Source: Gaiellasilicea sp963806955 (GTDB taxonomy: Bacteria; Actinomycetota; Thermoleophilia; Gaiellales; Gaiellaceae). From it: a DNA stretch of 64,000 nucleotides. The stretch lies in contig CAWDZG010000002.1 of assembly GCA_963806955.1 (NCBI GenBank), positions 496,001 to 560,000 of the forward strand, written 5' to 3'. This document shows positions 53,122 through 62,885 of the stretch, piece by piece (position 1 is the stretch's first letter; each line of letters begins with the position of its first letter). The position numbers and the translations under genes are program-made. The notes beneath the pieces were generated by a model. That model searched no databases and was not told where the DNA came from. It saw only the letters and a list, made by a program, of their open reading frames with translations.

Positions 53122-55809
53122 TCAGGCTCTGAGCTGCACGGTGCGGATCTCCCAGGGGCCGAGGTCGAGCCGCAGCTCGCCGCGCTCGAGCGCGATCTTC
53201 GCCCCGGGCTCGCCGAGCAAGTTGGCCTCGCGCGCCTCCCCGAAGCGGCCGCGGACGGCCGCGGTGCTCGCTTCCGGCTGCAGGCAGACGAGCCGCAGCT
53301 CCACCCACTCCTCCCGCCGCCGGAGCGCCGAGAGCACGACGCCGCGGCCCTCGACCTCGAGCCCGGCCTGCTCCGCGAGCGCGTCGCCGGTACCTGTGCC
53401 CGGCGCGGTCACGAACGGATGCTGGTAGCGCTCGGCCCAACCCGCCACGTCGGCGTCCACCCACGAGCCCGCGTGCGGGAAGAGCGCGAAGCCGAAGCTC
53501 CACGCACCGCGGCACTGGCCGGCGGGCATCTCGATCTCGGGGCCGGCCGGGTCGTCGCGAAAGGGGTTGGCGGCGCGGCTGATCAGGCCGGTGGAGCGGA
53601 GCACGGTCAGCGCGAGCTCACGTTCCTCGACCACCTCGTACTCGGTCACGTGGTCGAGCAGGACGGCCATCCCGCCCGCGTCCACGAACCCGCGCGCCGG
53701 GTAGGTCGCGAGCGGCACCTCACCCCAGCCGCCCTCGGGCACGGGTCCGCGCTCGACGACGCCGAGCTGGCCCTCGGCGAACGAGGACGGCGCGGCGACC
53801 GGCAGCGGGACATGGAAGCGGAGGCGGTGGTCGGCCGCGGGGTTGTCGAACGAGACCCGCACGCGCACGAACGGCTCGCCCTCTCGCAGCTCGAGCCGCG
53901 TCGTCACCGGAACGAGTGCGGTCTCGTCGGCGCGGCTGCCGTTCCCGGACGCCAGGCCGAGCGGCCAGCGGTAGGCGCGGACGACGGTCAGCTCGCCGCG
54001 CACGGGACCGGCGGCCGTCAAGGCGACCGAGACCGACTCGGGCTCGTCCACGAGCTCGTCCGCCGGCGGCGCCGCATAGTTGTACGAGTCGCCACCGTCG
54101 CCGCCGTCGACGAGCCGGCCGATACCGCGCACGTCGCCGAGCCTGAACGTGCCGTCCTCGTCGACCTCGAGCTCGACGAGGCCGTTCGAGAGCGACGCCG
54201 GCCCGGTCTGCACTGTGCCGGCCGCCGACCCGCGCACGGGCCTGACGGAGGTCCAGCCGAGCGGCGGCGCGGGCACGCGGGCAACGACCCGGGCGCGCGG
54301 CGAGGCGACAATCTCGATCCGCCACTCCTCGTCGGGCGCGGCGGCGGTGACGGCGGCGATCTCGTCGCCCAGCGCGACGACGTCGGCAGGCTCCGCTGCA
54401 TCGGCCACCTCGAGCGTGACCTGGCGGCCCGCCACGCTGACGCGGTTCAGCCAGAGGCCGAAGAGCTCACGGCCGTGCAGGCGGCGGGCGACCCAGGCGC
54501 CGATCTCCGACCCCGGAATCGTGTCGTGCGCGAGCAACGGCTCGCGCCGCGAGAGCTCCTGCACGGCGACGAGCCCGCCGTCCGGCAGCTCGAGCGCGAG
54601 CTCGTCCCAGTCGGCGGGAACCGGCAGCTCGAGCTCGACGAGGTCGGCGCGTGACTCCGGCGAGGGATTGAGCACGGCGAACGCCCCCGCGGGGACGTGC
54701 TCAGCGACCGCCGTCGCGGCGCGGCGCGTCAGCTCGGTGGCGACCTGCTCGGCCTCGGCGTAGCGGACGAGCACCTGCGCCGAGACGGCGTCGACGGAGC
54801 AGCCGCAGATCGAGTCGTGCGCGGAGTTGTCGATCACGAGCCGCCAGGCGAGCTCGAGGAACGCGTCCACGTCTCCCTTCCCGTGCAGCGCCTGCAGCGG
54901 CTCGGCGTAGCGCTCCAGTCCGCGCTCGGCGCGCGCGCAGGCGGCCTTCAGGTCGATCCGAGCCGAGGTCACGCCCATGAGCAGGTTCGCCCGGGCCCCC
55001 GAGCGCATCTCGCCCTGCCAGTGCGGCCGCTCGCCGCGTCCGTTCGGGCGGTCGAGATAGGTGCCGAGCGTGGTGAGCTGGAGCCGCAGCTCCGTCTGGG
55101 CGGCGTTCACGCGCTCGATCTGGTCGGACAGATCCGGCACGGGCAGCTTGTGGTCGGTTCCCACCATCGCGAGCAGGTCGTCGTCGCCGAAGAAGGGGTC
55201 GAGCGTGGCCACGAGGTGCTCCAGCGCCGCCTCGACCCCGTCGCGCTCGTCGAAGACATACGCCGCGGCGCCGTAGCCGCCGACGAGGTACTCGGCCTCG
55301 ACCTCCGAGCCGTCGGGCGCGCTCCACCGGAACGTATGCCGGTCGATCGCCGACGGGATCCCGCGCCAGACAACTGCCCGGTCGAGCCCGGCTCGGCGAA
55401 GCAGCTGCGGCATCTGGGCGACGTGGCCGAACATGTCCGGGAGGTAGCCGATCCGCATCGCGCCGCCGAGCTCCTCCGCACGGCGCAGGCCGAGCTCGAG
55501 GTTCCGGACGATCGACTCGCCCGAGACGAGGAACTCGTCGACGAGGATCTGCCAGGGGCCGACGGCGAGCCGGCCGGACTCGACGAGAGCACGCAGCCGC
55601 GCCTCGTTCTCGGGGCGGATCTCGAGGTAGTCGTCCACCGTCGCGAGCTGCCCGTCGAGCGTGAAGACGTAGCCCTCGTCCCGCTCCATCAGGTCGAGCA
55701 GCTGGTCGACGAGGTCGACGAGCGCCACCCGGAACCGCTGGAACGGGAAGTACCACTCCCGGTCCCAGTGCGTGTGCGGGACGACGTGGACGAGCCGCGG
55801 CTCGCTCAC
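53122..55809 (-). CDS. Alpha-mannosidase, GH38
   Basis: 895 residues, normal GH38 length, no signal peptide, so it acts on imported oligosaccharide. Zinc and active-site residues: HTHWDREWY at residues 12-20 (His12, His14, Asp16), nucleophile Asp125 in GYLPDMFGHVAQMPQLL, and NSAHDSICGCSVD supplying His/Asp. The C-terminal beta domains (GLVELEVDEDGTFRLGDVRG) are typical. ATG start. The gene forms an operon with the following glycosidase and faces the sugar transporter operon. Releases mannose from alpha-linked mannosides. Confidence 0.95.
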   Translation of the reverse strand: MSEPRLVHVVPHTHWDREWYFPFQRFRVALVDLVDQLLDLMERDEGYVFTLDGQLATVDDYLEIRPENEARLRALVESGRLAVGPWQILVDEFLVSGESIVRNLELGLRRAEELGGAMRIGYLPDMFGHVAQMPQLLRRAGLDRAVVWRGIPSAIDRHTFRWSAPDGSEVEAEYLVGGYGAAAYVFDERDGVEAALEHLVATLDPFFGDDDLLAMVGTDHKLPVPDLSDQIERVNAAQTELRLQLTTLGTYLDRPNGRGERPHWQGEMRSGARANLLMGVTSARIDLKAACARAERGLERYAEPLQALHGKGDVDAFLELAWRLVIDNSAHDSICGCSVDAVSAQVLVRYAEAEQVATELTRRAATAVAEHVPAGAFAVLNPSPESRADLVELELPVPADWDELALELPDGGLVAVQELSRREPLLAHDTIPGSEIGAWVARRLHGRELFGLWLNRVSVAGRQVTLEVADAAEPADVVALGDEIAAVTAAAPDEEWRIEIVASPRARVVARVPAPPLGWTSVRPVRGSAAGTVQTGPASLSNGLVELEVDEDGTFRLGDVRGIGRLVDGGDGGDSYNYAAPPADELVDEPESVSVALTAAGPVRGELTVVRAYRWPLGLASGNGSRADETALVPVTTRLELREGEPFVRVRVSFDNPAADHRLRFHVPLPVAAPSSFAEGQLGVVERGPVPEGGWGEVPLATYPARGFVDAGGMAVLLDHVTEYEVVEERELALTVLRSTGLISRAANPFRDDPAGPEIEMPAGQCRGAWSFGFALFPHAGSWVDADVAGWAERYQHPFVTAPGTGTGDALAEQAGLEVEGRGVVLSALRRREEWVELRLVCLQPEASTAAVRGRFGEAREANLLGEPGAKIALERGELRLDLGPWEIRTVQLRA

Positions 55810-55846
55810 GCCACCGCCTCACCGGTCGCGGTCGGCACGTCGGGTC

Positions 55847-56302
55847 TCAGCCGAGCTCGACGCGATCGATCGTCACCGGCGTGCGCGGCATGTCGCGGCC
55901 GTCGCGGTCGACCATCGAGATCTTGTCGGCGGTGTCCTGACCGCTCGTCACCTTGCCGAAGACGGTGTGCTTGCCGTCGAGCCAGGGCGCCGCCTCTGTC
56001 GTGACGATGAAGAACTGGCTGCCGTTCGTGTTCGGCCCGGCATTCGCCATCGCGAGGGCGCCGCGCTCGATCTTGTGCTCGTTGAACTCGTCCTCGAACT
56101 GATAGCCGGGCCCGCCGGTGCCGGTGCCCTGCGGACAGCCGGCCTGGATCATGAAGTCGGGGATGACCCGGTGGAAGATCAGGCCGTCGTAGAAGCCCTC
56201 GCCCGCGAGCTTGGTGAAGTTCTCGACGGTCTTCGGTGCCTCGTTCGGAAAGAGCTCGATCTCGATCGGGCCTTCGCTGGTGTGGAGAGTCGCCTGTGTC
56301 AT
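55847..56302 (-). CDS. ppiB: Peptidyl-prolyl cis-trans isomerase, cyclophilin type
   Basis: Protein-folding catalyst, 151 residues, single cyclophilin domain without signal peptide (cytoplasmic). Active-site marks: FHRVIPDFMIQAGCPQG (Arg, Phe, Met, Gln), ALAMANAGPNTNGSQFFI and WLDGKHTVFGKV. ATG start overlaps the M48 protease stop by four bases. The symbol follows E. coli usage and is tentative. Confidence 0.94.
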   Translation of the reverse strand: MTQATLHTSEGPIEIELFPNEAPKTVENFTKLAGEGFYDGLIFHRVIPDFMIQAGCPQGTGTGGPGYQFEDEFNEHKIERGALAMANAGPNTNGSQFFIVTTEAAPWLDGKHTVFGKVTSGQDTADKISMVDRDGRDMPRTPVTIDRVELG

Positions 56303-57436
56303 GCGGTGACCGTAGCCGACCCCACGAAGGCACGCGCCGCCTCCAGCCGCTCGGGCACGGTCGGGTGCGAGAAGAGCCAGACGTAGGCGAGCCGCGGCGG
56401 CTCGGGGTCGGGAAGGTTCGCGTCGGAGAGACGGCCGAACGCCGACTCGAACGCGCCGAGATCGCCGGTCAGCCCGACGGCGAAGCGGTCGCAGGCGTAC
56501 TCCCAGCGGCGTGACAGGGCCGCCTGCAACGGAGCCGCGACGAGGCCGAGCAGCGAGCCGACCAGCAGCACGAACGCGGCAACCTGCGCATCTGCCGCCC
56601 CGGTCGCGCCGATCGCGTCGAGCACGCCGTCGCCTGAGAGCAGCGCCCAGAGCACGAGCACGAGCGTTGCGCTGGCAGCCATCCCGAGCGCGGTGCCGAG
56701 CGCGACGTGCCGGAAGCGCCGGTGACCGAGCTCGTGCGCGACGACCGTGAGGATCTCGGGCGGCGTCGCCTGCTCGGCCAGCGTGTCGTAGAGGACGACG
56801 CGCCGCGTCGCGCCGAGGCCGGAGACGTAGGCGTTCAACTTCGTCGTCCGCCGGCTCGCGTCGGTGACGAGCACCTCGCGCACCGGGACGCCGGCCTCGG
56901 TCGAGAGCCGCAGCACGGCGTCGCGCAACGTCGCGTCGGCGAGCGGCTCGAAGCGGTTGAAGACCGGCTCGAGCACGACCGGCGCGACGAAGCCGAGCAG
57001 GAGCACGAGCAGCGCCGCCCCCACCGCAGCCACCACGGGCCAGGCCGACGGAAACACCTGCGCCGCCCCGACGAGCCCGGCGAGGCGCCGCGCCGGTGAG
57101 CAGGCCGCCGATCGCGCCCGCCTTCACGCGGTCGAGTGCGAAGGCACCTCCGCTCTGGCGCGAGAAGCCGAACGCGCGCTCGTGCAGGAGCCCGAGCCAG
57201 ACGGTGAGCGGCAGGCGGACGAGCGCGGAGAGGATGACGAGCCCGATCCCCAGCAGGAATGCACCGAGCGCCTCGGGCAGGGACTCGACGACGCCGAGCA
57301 GATCCTGCCCGGGCCCCCAGAAGGCGAGCGCGGCGAGCAGCACGGTGCCGAGCACGACGTCGGCGAGGATGACGAGGTAGCGCGGATCGTGATAGCGGCG
57401 CGCCAAGTCGTCGCCGCTCGTTGCCGGTTCGCGCAC
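56299..57436 (-). pseudogene. M48 (Ste24-like) membrane metalloprotease, frameshifted
   Basis: Zinc protease of the CAAX-protease-1/HtpX-like M48 family. N-terminal part (VILADVVLGTVLLAALAFWG, AFLLGIGLVILSALVRLPLT, LLHERAFGFSRQ) reads in one frame to about base 57090; after a one-base indel in a GCGGCGCCTCG run the rest follows: FVAPVVLEPVFNRFEPL, HEXXH motif VVAHELGHRRFRHVALG, and zinc-ligand Glu in RRWEYACDRFAVGLTGD. All catalytic residues survive. GTG start at 57436 with TAGAAC 6 bases upstream. Stop overlaps the cyclophilin start, suggesting coupled membrane/cytosol protein quality control. Confidence 0.82.
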
Positions 57437-57442
57437 CCGCCC

Positions 57443-57448
57443 GTTCTA
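57443..57448 (-). promoter_or_regulatory. -10-like box TAGAAC for the M48 protease gene
   Basis: Minus-strand TAGAAC ends 6 bases before the GTG start. Last base deviates from TANNNT. No ribosome site. Confidence 0.35.
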
Positions 57449-57493
57449 CCACGGTTCCCGCAAGGCCGGTGCGCGCGATAGCGTCCGTCGGCG

Positions 57494-58228
57494 ATGCGGA
57501 ACATGCTCGTCACCGGCGCGGCCAGCGGGATCGGCCGCGCGATCGCGGAGCGCCTCGAACGCGACGGGCACCGCGTCCTCGCGGTCGACCAGCACCCGGA
57601 TCCGGACGGGCCGGGTGAGCCGTTCGCCGCCGACCTCGCCACGCGGGACGGCAACCGAGCCGCAGTCGAGGCCGCGCTCGACCGCTTCGGCGCGCTCGAC
57701 GCGGTCGTCGCCAACGCCGGCTTCCAGCACGTCGCCCCGATCGACGAGTTCCCCGAGGAGCGCTGGGACGCACTGCTCGCGGTGCTGCTGACGAGCCCGT
57801 TCCTGCTCGCGCGCTACGCGTGGGAGGAGCTCGGAGCGTCGGGAGACGGGCGCTTCCTCGCCGTCGCCTCCGTGCACGGCCTCGTCGGCTCGCCGCACAA
57901 GGCCGGCTACGTGGCGGCGAAGCACGGCGTGCTCGGGCTGGTGAAGGTGCTCGCGCTCGAGGGCGCCGAGCGCGGGATCTCCGTCTCCGCGCTCTGCCCC
58001 GGCTACGTCCGGACACCGATCGTGGAGTCTCAGATCGCGGCGCAGGCCGAGGCGACGGGCGTCTCTCCCGAGCGCGTGGTCGACGAGGTCCTGCTGGCAC
58101 CGCAGGCCGTGAAGCGGATGCTGGAGCCGGAGGAAGTGGCCGAGACGGCTGCGTTCCTGCTCGGGCCCGGCGGCCGCGCCTTCACGGGCGCTCCGGTCGT
58201 GATGGACCTCGGCTGGACGGCGAGATAG
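57494..58228 (+). CDS. 3-hydroxybutyrate dehydrogenase
   Basis: Classical SDR, 244 residues, oxidising D-3-hydroxybutyrate to acetoacetate with NAD. TGAASGIGRAIAERL, VANAGFQHVAPIDEFPEERW, SVHGLVGSPHKAGYVAAKHG (Ser, Tyr, Lys) and CPGYVRTPIVESQIAAQAEA with ERVVDEVLLAPQAVKRML are close to known BdhA enzymes. TAGCGT lies 9 bases before the ATG. Neighbouring isocitrate lyase would let the acetyl-CoA produced be used for growth. Stop TAG lies in a palindrome shared with the convergent LysR gene. Confidence 0.88.
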   Translation: MRNMLVTGAASGIGRAIAERLERDGHRVLAVDQHPDPDGPGEPFAADLATRDGNRAAVEAALDRFGALDAVVANAGFQHVAPIDEFPEERWDALLAVLLTSPFLLARYAWEELGASGDGRFLAVASVHGLVGSPHKAGYVAAKHGVLGLVKVLALEGAERGISVSALCPGYVRTPIVESQIAAQAEATGVSPERVVDEVLLAPQAVKRMLEPEEVAETAAFLLGPGGRAFTGAPVVMDLGWTAR

Positions 58229-58248
58229 TTGCTCTGAGCAACTATCTC
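58222..58248. terminator. Perfect palindrome shared by two convergent genes
   Basis: GAGATAGTTGCTC and GAGCAACTATCTC, 13-bp perfect arms around one T. The left arm supplies the TAG stop of the dehydrogenase gene; the right arm, read on the minus strand, supplies the TAG stop of the LysR gene. Likely a bidirectional transcription terminator. Confidence 0.7.
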
Positions 58249-59135
58249 TCGAGCTCGTCCCGCGACACGGCCGCCAGCAGGCCCTCGACGAGGTCCTCCG
58301 GCACGACGGCGTCGCGGCGCCGGAGAGCGACGATCGGCCGCCGCACCGGCTCGTAACCGTCGATCGTGATCTCCCGCAGCGACCCGGCCGCGAGCTCCCC
58401 GCGCACGGCCGTGTACGGCAGGAACGCGATGCCGAGCCCGTGCTCGACCATCTTCTTCGTCGCGTCGACGTTGTCGAGCTCCATCACGCCGCGAGGGACC
58501 ACCCCCGCCTCCCGGAAGAACGCGCTCGTGAGCACGAAGTAGCTGGACGTACGGTCGAAGAGGATCAGCCGCTCGCCGCCGAGCTCGTGCACGACGATCG
58601 AGCGCTCGCCGGCAAAGCGGTGCTGAGGGTGCACGACGAGCACGATCTCGTCCTCGTACAGCGGCGTGCTCGTCACCGCCGGGTGCGGCAGGTCGCGCAC
58701 GAGCCCGATCTGCACCTGCTCGCGGAGGACGAGCTCGAGCACGTCCTCCGAGTGCCCGGTCCGGACGATCAGGTGCACGTTGGGGAAGGTCGTCTGGAAG
58801 CGCCGCAGCACGAGCGGCAGGACGTAGGTCGAGATCGCGGGCGCGGCGCCGACGATCAGCTCGCCGACGCGGCCCTCGCGCCGCTCGCGCAGCAGCTCGC
58901 GCCCGGCCGAGAGCGACTGCACGGCGCGCTGCGCGTGCGGGCGGAAGGCGCGGCCCTCGGCCGTGAGCCGCATCCCGCGCCCCGTGCGCACGAACAGCTC
59001 GACTCCGAGCTCGCGCTCGAGCTTCTTGATCCGGGTCGTCAGCGCCGGCTGGGTCACGTAGAGCACCTCGGCGGCGGCCGAGACCGAGCGCCGTTCGGCG
59101 ATCGTCAGGAACGCCTCGACCTGGGAGAGCAGCAC
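58242..59135 (-). CDS. LysR-family transcriptional regulator
   Basis: 297 residues. N-terminal winged helix-turn-helix (LSQVEAFLTIAERRSVSAAA, ALTTRIKKLERELGVELFVR), linker helix, then the periplasmic-binding-like effector domain (ELIVGAAPAISTYVLPLVL, VDATKKMVEHGLGIAFLPYT). CysB/CbbR-like overall. Divergent from isocitrate lyase with 112 bases between, the standard set-up for a LysR protein controlling its neighbour; a TTCGA-TTTG-TCGAA site lies in that gap. Effector unknown. Confidence 0.92.
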   Translation of the reverse strand: MLLSQVEAFLTIAERRSVSAAAEVLYVTQPALTTRIKKLERELGVELFVRTGRGMRLTAEGRAFRPHAQRAVQSLSAGRELLRERREGRVGELIVGAAPAISTYVLPLVLRRFQTTFPNVHLIVRTGHSEDVLELVLREQVQIGLVRDLPHPAVTSTPLYEDEIVLVVHPQHRFAGERSIVVHELGGERLILFDRTSSYFVLTSAFFREAGVVPRGVMELDNVDATKKMVEHGLGIAFLPYTAVRGELAAGSLREITIDGYEPVRRPIVALRRRDAVVPEDLVEGLLAAVSRDELER

Positions 59136-59174
59136 GGCGACATATTAACGCTGTTTATCGGACGGATCCAAACG

Positions 59175-59188
59175 TTCGATTTGTCGAA
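59175..59188. promoter_or_regulatory. Candidate LysR operator upstream of aceA
   Basis: TTCGA (59175-59179) and TCGAA (59184-59188) form a palindrome with a TTTG spacer and fit the T-N11-A LysR box. It lies in the 112-base divergent gap, 59 bases before the aceA start. Confidence 0.5.
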
Positions 59189-59247
59189 TGGCCGACAAGT
59201 GGGAACAGTGCTGGTACGGCTTGCTCACCCGACCGGAAGGGACTCAC

Positions 59248-60561
<1,314 letters not shown>

Positions 60562-60576
60562 CGCTTGTCCGCCGCG

Positions 60577-60609
60577 GACGTGTCCCAGGGTCTGTCCCTG
60601 GGACACGTC
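60577..60609. repeat. REP-like palindrome, copy 3
   Basis: GACGTGTCCCAGGG and CCCTGGGACACGTC, 14-bp perfect arms around TCTGT. Shares the GTCCCTGGGACA core with copies at 8589 and 15605, but lacks the trailing ATGGCCG. Lies 16 bases after aceA and may also terminate its transcript. Confidence 0.7.
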
Positions 60610-60639
60610 TAATTCGCCTCTGTCATCATCGACCGCTCG

Positions 60640-61023
60640 ATGCCAGAGGCGAAACCGATCCGCGTGCTCGTGGTCGACGACCACCAGCTCTTCACGCACG
60701 CGCTGACGACCGTCCTCGAGCAGGACGGCCGCTTCGAGGTCGTCGGCACCGCCGCGACGGGCCGGGAGGCCGTGCGGCTGGCCCGCAGCGCCGAGGCGGA
60801 CATCGTCCTGATGGACATGTCCATGCCCGTCCTCGACGGCCCGGCCGCAACCCGCCGGCTCGTCGCGCTCGAGCACGCGCCGAAGGTGATCGCGCTCAGC
60901 GGCCACACGGACGGGCTCTCGCGCGCCGCCGCCATCGAGGCCGGGGCGTCCGCGTTCGTGGCCAAGTCCGAGGCGTTCGACGAGCTCGTCAAGACGATCC
61001 TGGCGACCGTGCGTAACGCGTAG
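60640..61023 (+). CDS. Single-domain response regulator
   Basis: 127-residue receiver domain alone, no output domain. Acidic pair VVDDHQLF, phospho-acceptor Asp in DIVLMDMSMPVLDG, Ser/Thr of VIALSGHTD and Lys of AFVAKSEAF are present, and the sequence is closest to the NarL/LuxR-type receivers whose C-terminal helix-turn-helix is absent here. Probably a phosphate shuttle or protein-binding switch. No kinase is adjacent; the degenerate kinase at 7030 is far off. ATG start. Confidence 0.88.
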   Translation: MPEAKPIRVLVVDDHQLFTHALTTVLEQDGRFEVVGTAATGREAVRLARSAEADIVLMDMSMPVLDGPAATRRLVALEHAPKVIALSGHTDGLSRAAAIEAGASAFVAKSEAFDELVKTILATVRNA

Positions 61024-61043
61024 CGGCTCCCAGGGAACCGAAA

Positions 61044-61077
61044 GTCGGAGGTGACCGTGACCTGGCTCACCTCCGAC
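61044..61077 (+). terminator. Long stem-loop after the response regulator gene
   Basis: GTCGGAGGTGA (61044-61054) and TCACCTCCGAC (61067-61077) are perfect 11-bp arms with a 12-base loop, 20 bases beyond the stop. No T-tract. The rest of the 200-base gap to tRNA-Val (61078-61223) shows no other structure or gene I can support. Confidence 0.5.
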
Positions 61078-61223
61078 TCGGAAGACGGCTCTACGTGGAA
61101 AGCTGCGGCACGATCCACGGAACGCGTACTGAGACCCTTATCGGCAGTAGGACCCATCGCTTGAGCGAATAGGACCGGCGGGCATCCCTCGATCGAGTGA
61201 TCCGCGCGTCCGGCGACGTGGGA

Positions 61224-61296
61224 TGGGCGGTGACGGGATCGAACCGCCGACCCCCTGCGTGTAAAGCAGGTGCTCTACCAGCTGAGCTAACCGCCC
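61224..61296 (-). tRNA. tRNA-Val (TAC anticodon)
   Basis: Minus-strand cloverleaf: acceptor GGGCGGT/ACCGCCC plus discriminator A, D-arm GCTCAGCTGGTAGAGC, anticodon arm CCTGC-TTTACAC-GCAGG with anticodon TAC, T-arm GGCGGTTCGATCCCGTC. CCA not encoded. Confidence 0.95.
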
Positions 61297-61389
61297 TCCC
61301 GCAGCATGCCAGCACCGATGAGTTTCCGCGCCCGCCCGGATTGAACCTCTGACGGCGCCCGACGGGGGCGCCCCGGAAAGGAGCGAGAC

Positions 61390-61791
61390 ATGAGCGACGT
61401 CACCGTCGCCACGATCGAGGAGATGGAGCCGGTGGGGGCCGAGGGGTTCGTGCGCCGAGCGCGTGCCACGCTCGGCGTCACCGCGTGGGGCATGCAGGTG
61501 CTGACGCTGCCGGCCGAGTGGGACGGCTATCCGGAGCACAACCACGCCGATGCGTCCGAGCCGGAGCAGGAGGAGGTCTACGTCACGCTCTCCGGGTCGG
61601 CGACGCTGATCGCGGGCGACGACGAGTTCGCGCTCGAGCCCGGGACGATGGCGCGGGTCGGGCCGGAGCAGCTCCGGCGGATCCTGCCCGGCCCCGCGGG
61701 CGTGCGCCTGCTCGCGCTCGGCGGCACGCCGGGCTCGTTCGCGCCCAGCGAGTGGACCGAGCTCGGCGCGGCCGTGCCGACGACGGCGTAG
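61390..61791 (+). CDS. Cupin-domain protein
   Basis: 133-residue single cupin. Motif 1-like PEHNHADASEPEQEEVYVTL supplies His and Glu metal ligands, and LEPGTMARVGPEQLRRI is the motif 2 region (its usual His is replaced). Function of such small cupins is varied and cannot be assigned. ATG start with GGAGCGAG upstream. Ten bases before a SigG-like sigma gene; the TAG stop forms part of that gene's -10 box. Confidence 0.85.
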   Translation: MSDVTVATIEEMEPVGAEGFVRRARATLGVTAWGMQVLTLPAEWDGYPEHNHADASEPEQEEVYVTLSGSATLIAGDDEFALEPGTMARVGPEQLRRILPGPAGVRLLALGGTPGSFAPSEWTELGAAVPTTA

Positions 61792-61794
61792 CCT
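61789..61794 (+). promoter_or_regulatory. -10 box TAGCCT for leaderless SigG-like gene
   Basis: TAGCCT, beginning at the cupin stop codon, then 6 bases and GTG. No ribosome site. Confidence 0.5.
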
Positions 61795-61800
61795 GATCCG

Positions 61801-62787
61801 GTGAGTGAGAACGGCGAGCTCGGCGCGTTACTCGCCTCCGCGCGGGCCGGCGACGAGCAGGCGTTCGTGGCGGTGACGGGCCCGCACCGGCGGGCCCTTC
61901 ACCTCCACTGCTACCGCCTGCTCGGTTCCTTCCACGATGCCGACGACGCGTTGCAGGAGACGCTGCTGCGCGCCTGGCGCGGGCTCGCCGGCTACGAGAA
62001 CCAGGCATCTGTGAGCGCGTGGCTCTACCGGATCGCAACGAACGTCTGTCTGCGCGCGCTCGAGCGCCGCGGCCGGGACAGCGGCGCACGCGTGGACGAG
62101 CGCCTCCAGCCCTACCCCGATCGCCTGCTCGACGACCTGCCCTCACCGGAGGCCGGGCCCGAGGCGGCGGTCGAGGCGCGCGAGAGCGTCGGCCTCGCGT
62201 TCATCGCGGCGATGCAGCTGCTGCCGCCGAAGCAACGTGCGGTGCTGCTGCTGCGCGACGTGCTCGGGTGGTCGGCCCGGGAGGCGGCGAGCGCCCTCGA
62301 CGACACCGTTGCAGCAGTGAACAGCGCCCTTCAGCGGGGGCGAGAGCGCCTGCAGCGAGAGCGCGAGGCAGGCACGCTCGCACGACGTCATGCGCCGGAG
62401 AGCGCGGCCACGGAGGCGGCGCTCGTCCGCCGTTGGATCGACGTCTGGGAGGCGGTCGACGTCGACGGCATGCTCGCTCTGCTGCGAACCGACGCGCTGA
62501 TGACGATGCCGCCCGACCCGCGGCGCTACGAAGGGCGAGAGGCGATCGTCGAGTTCCTCGCGACCGTGCTGCTGGGCGACCGCCACGACCGGTTCACCCT
62601 CGTTGAGGGCGTCGCGAACCGCCAGCCCCTCGTGGCGCTGTACACCGACGACGGCTCGGGTGCCGCGCGCATCTGGGCTCTGCTCGTGCTCGCAGTCGAC
62701 GGCGATGCGATCTCCGGGATCACGGGCTTCCACGACCAGCCGGAGCTCTTCGCAGAATTCGAGCCGGCGACACGCCTCGAGCAGTGA
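61801..62787 (+). CDS. ECF sigma factor with SnoaL-like C-terminal domain (SigG-like)
   Basis: 328 residues. Sigma-2 (AFVAVTGPHRRALHLHCYRL, DADDALQETLLRAWRGLAGY), sigma-4 (LLPPKQRAVLLLRDVLGWSA, ALDDTVAAVNSALQRGRERL), then a SnoaL_2/NTF2-like domain from about residue 205 (VRRWIDVWEAVDVDGMLALL, MTMPPDPRRYEGREAIVEFL). In this ECF group the C-terminal domain replaces a separate anti-sigma factor, and the regulator is often a small ligand or partner protein. GTG start. Stop codon abuts tRNA-Glu. Confidence 0.9.
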   Translation: MSENGELGALLASARAGDEQAFVAVTGPHRRALHLHCYRLLGSFHDADDALQETLLRAWRGLAGYENQASVSAWLYRIATNVCLRALERRGRDSGARVDERLQPYPDRLLDDLPSPEAGPEAAVEARESVGLAFIAAMQLLPPKQRAVLLLRDVLGWSAREAASALDDTVAAVNSALQRGRERLQREREAGTLARRHAPESAATEAALVRRWIDVWEAVDVDGMLALLRTDALMTMPPDPRRYEGREAIVEFLATVLLGDRHDRFTLVEGVANRQPLVALYTDDGSGAARIWALLVLAVDGDAISGITGFHDQPELFAEFEPATRLEQ

Positions 62788-62860
62788 TGCCCCCAACGGG
62801 ATTCGAACCCGTGCAGCCACCTTGAAAGGGTGGTGACCTAGGCCGCTAGTCGATGGGGGC
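62788..62860 (-). tRNA. tRNA-Glu (TTC anticodon)
   Basis: Minus-strand cloverleaf: acceptor GCCCCCA/TGGGGGC plus A, anticodon arm CCACC-CTTTCAA-GGTGG with anticodon TTC, T-arm ACGGGTTCGAATCCCGT. CCA not encoded. Directly touches the convergent sigma gene's stop codon. Confidence 0.95.
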
Positions 62861-62873
62861 GGCCGAGGCAGGA

Positions 62874-62879
62874 TAGCCT
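62874..62879 (+). promoter_or_regulatory. -10 box TAGCCT for leaderless oxidase gene
   Basis: TAGCCT, 6 bases, then ATG 62886; no ribosome site. Confidence 0.5.
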
Positions 62880-62885
62880 CGCCAC

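Noticed and set aside
53119..53125. CTG at 53125 as start of the GH63-like gene
   Set aside because: A GTG two codons later is available and equally consistent, so it does not count as independent evidence for CTG initiation.
61325..61350. Possible tRNA fragment (GGATTGAACCTCTGAC) upstream of the cupin gene
   Set aside because: Resembles a T-loop, but the arms do not pair and no cloverleaf can be built.
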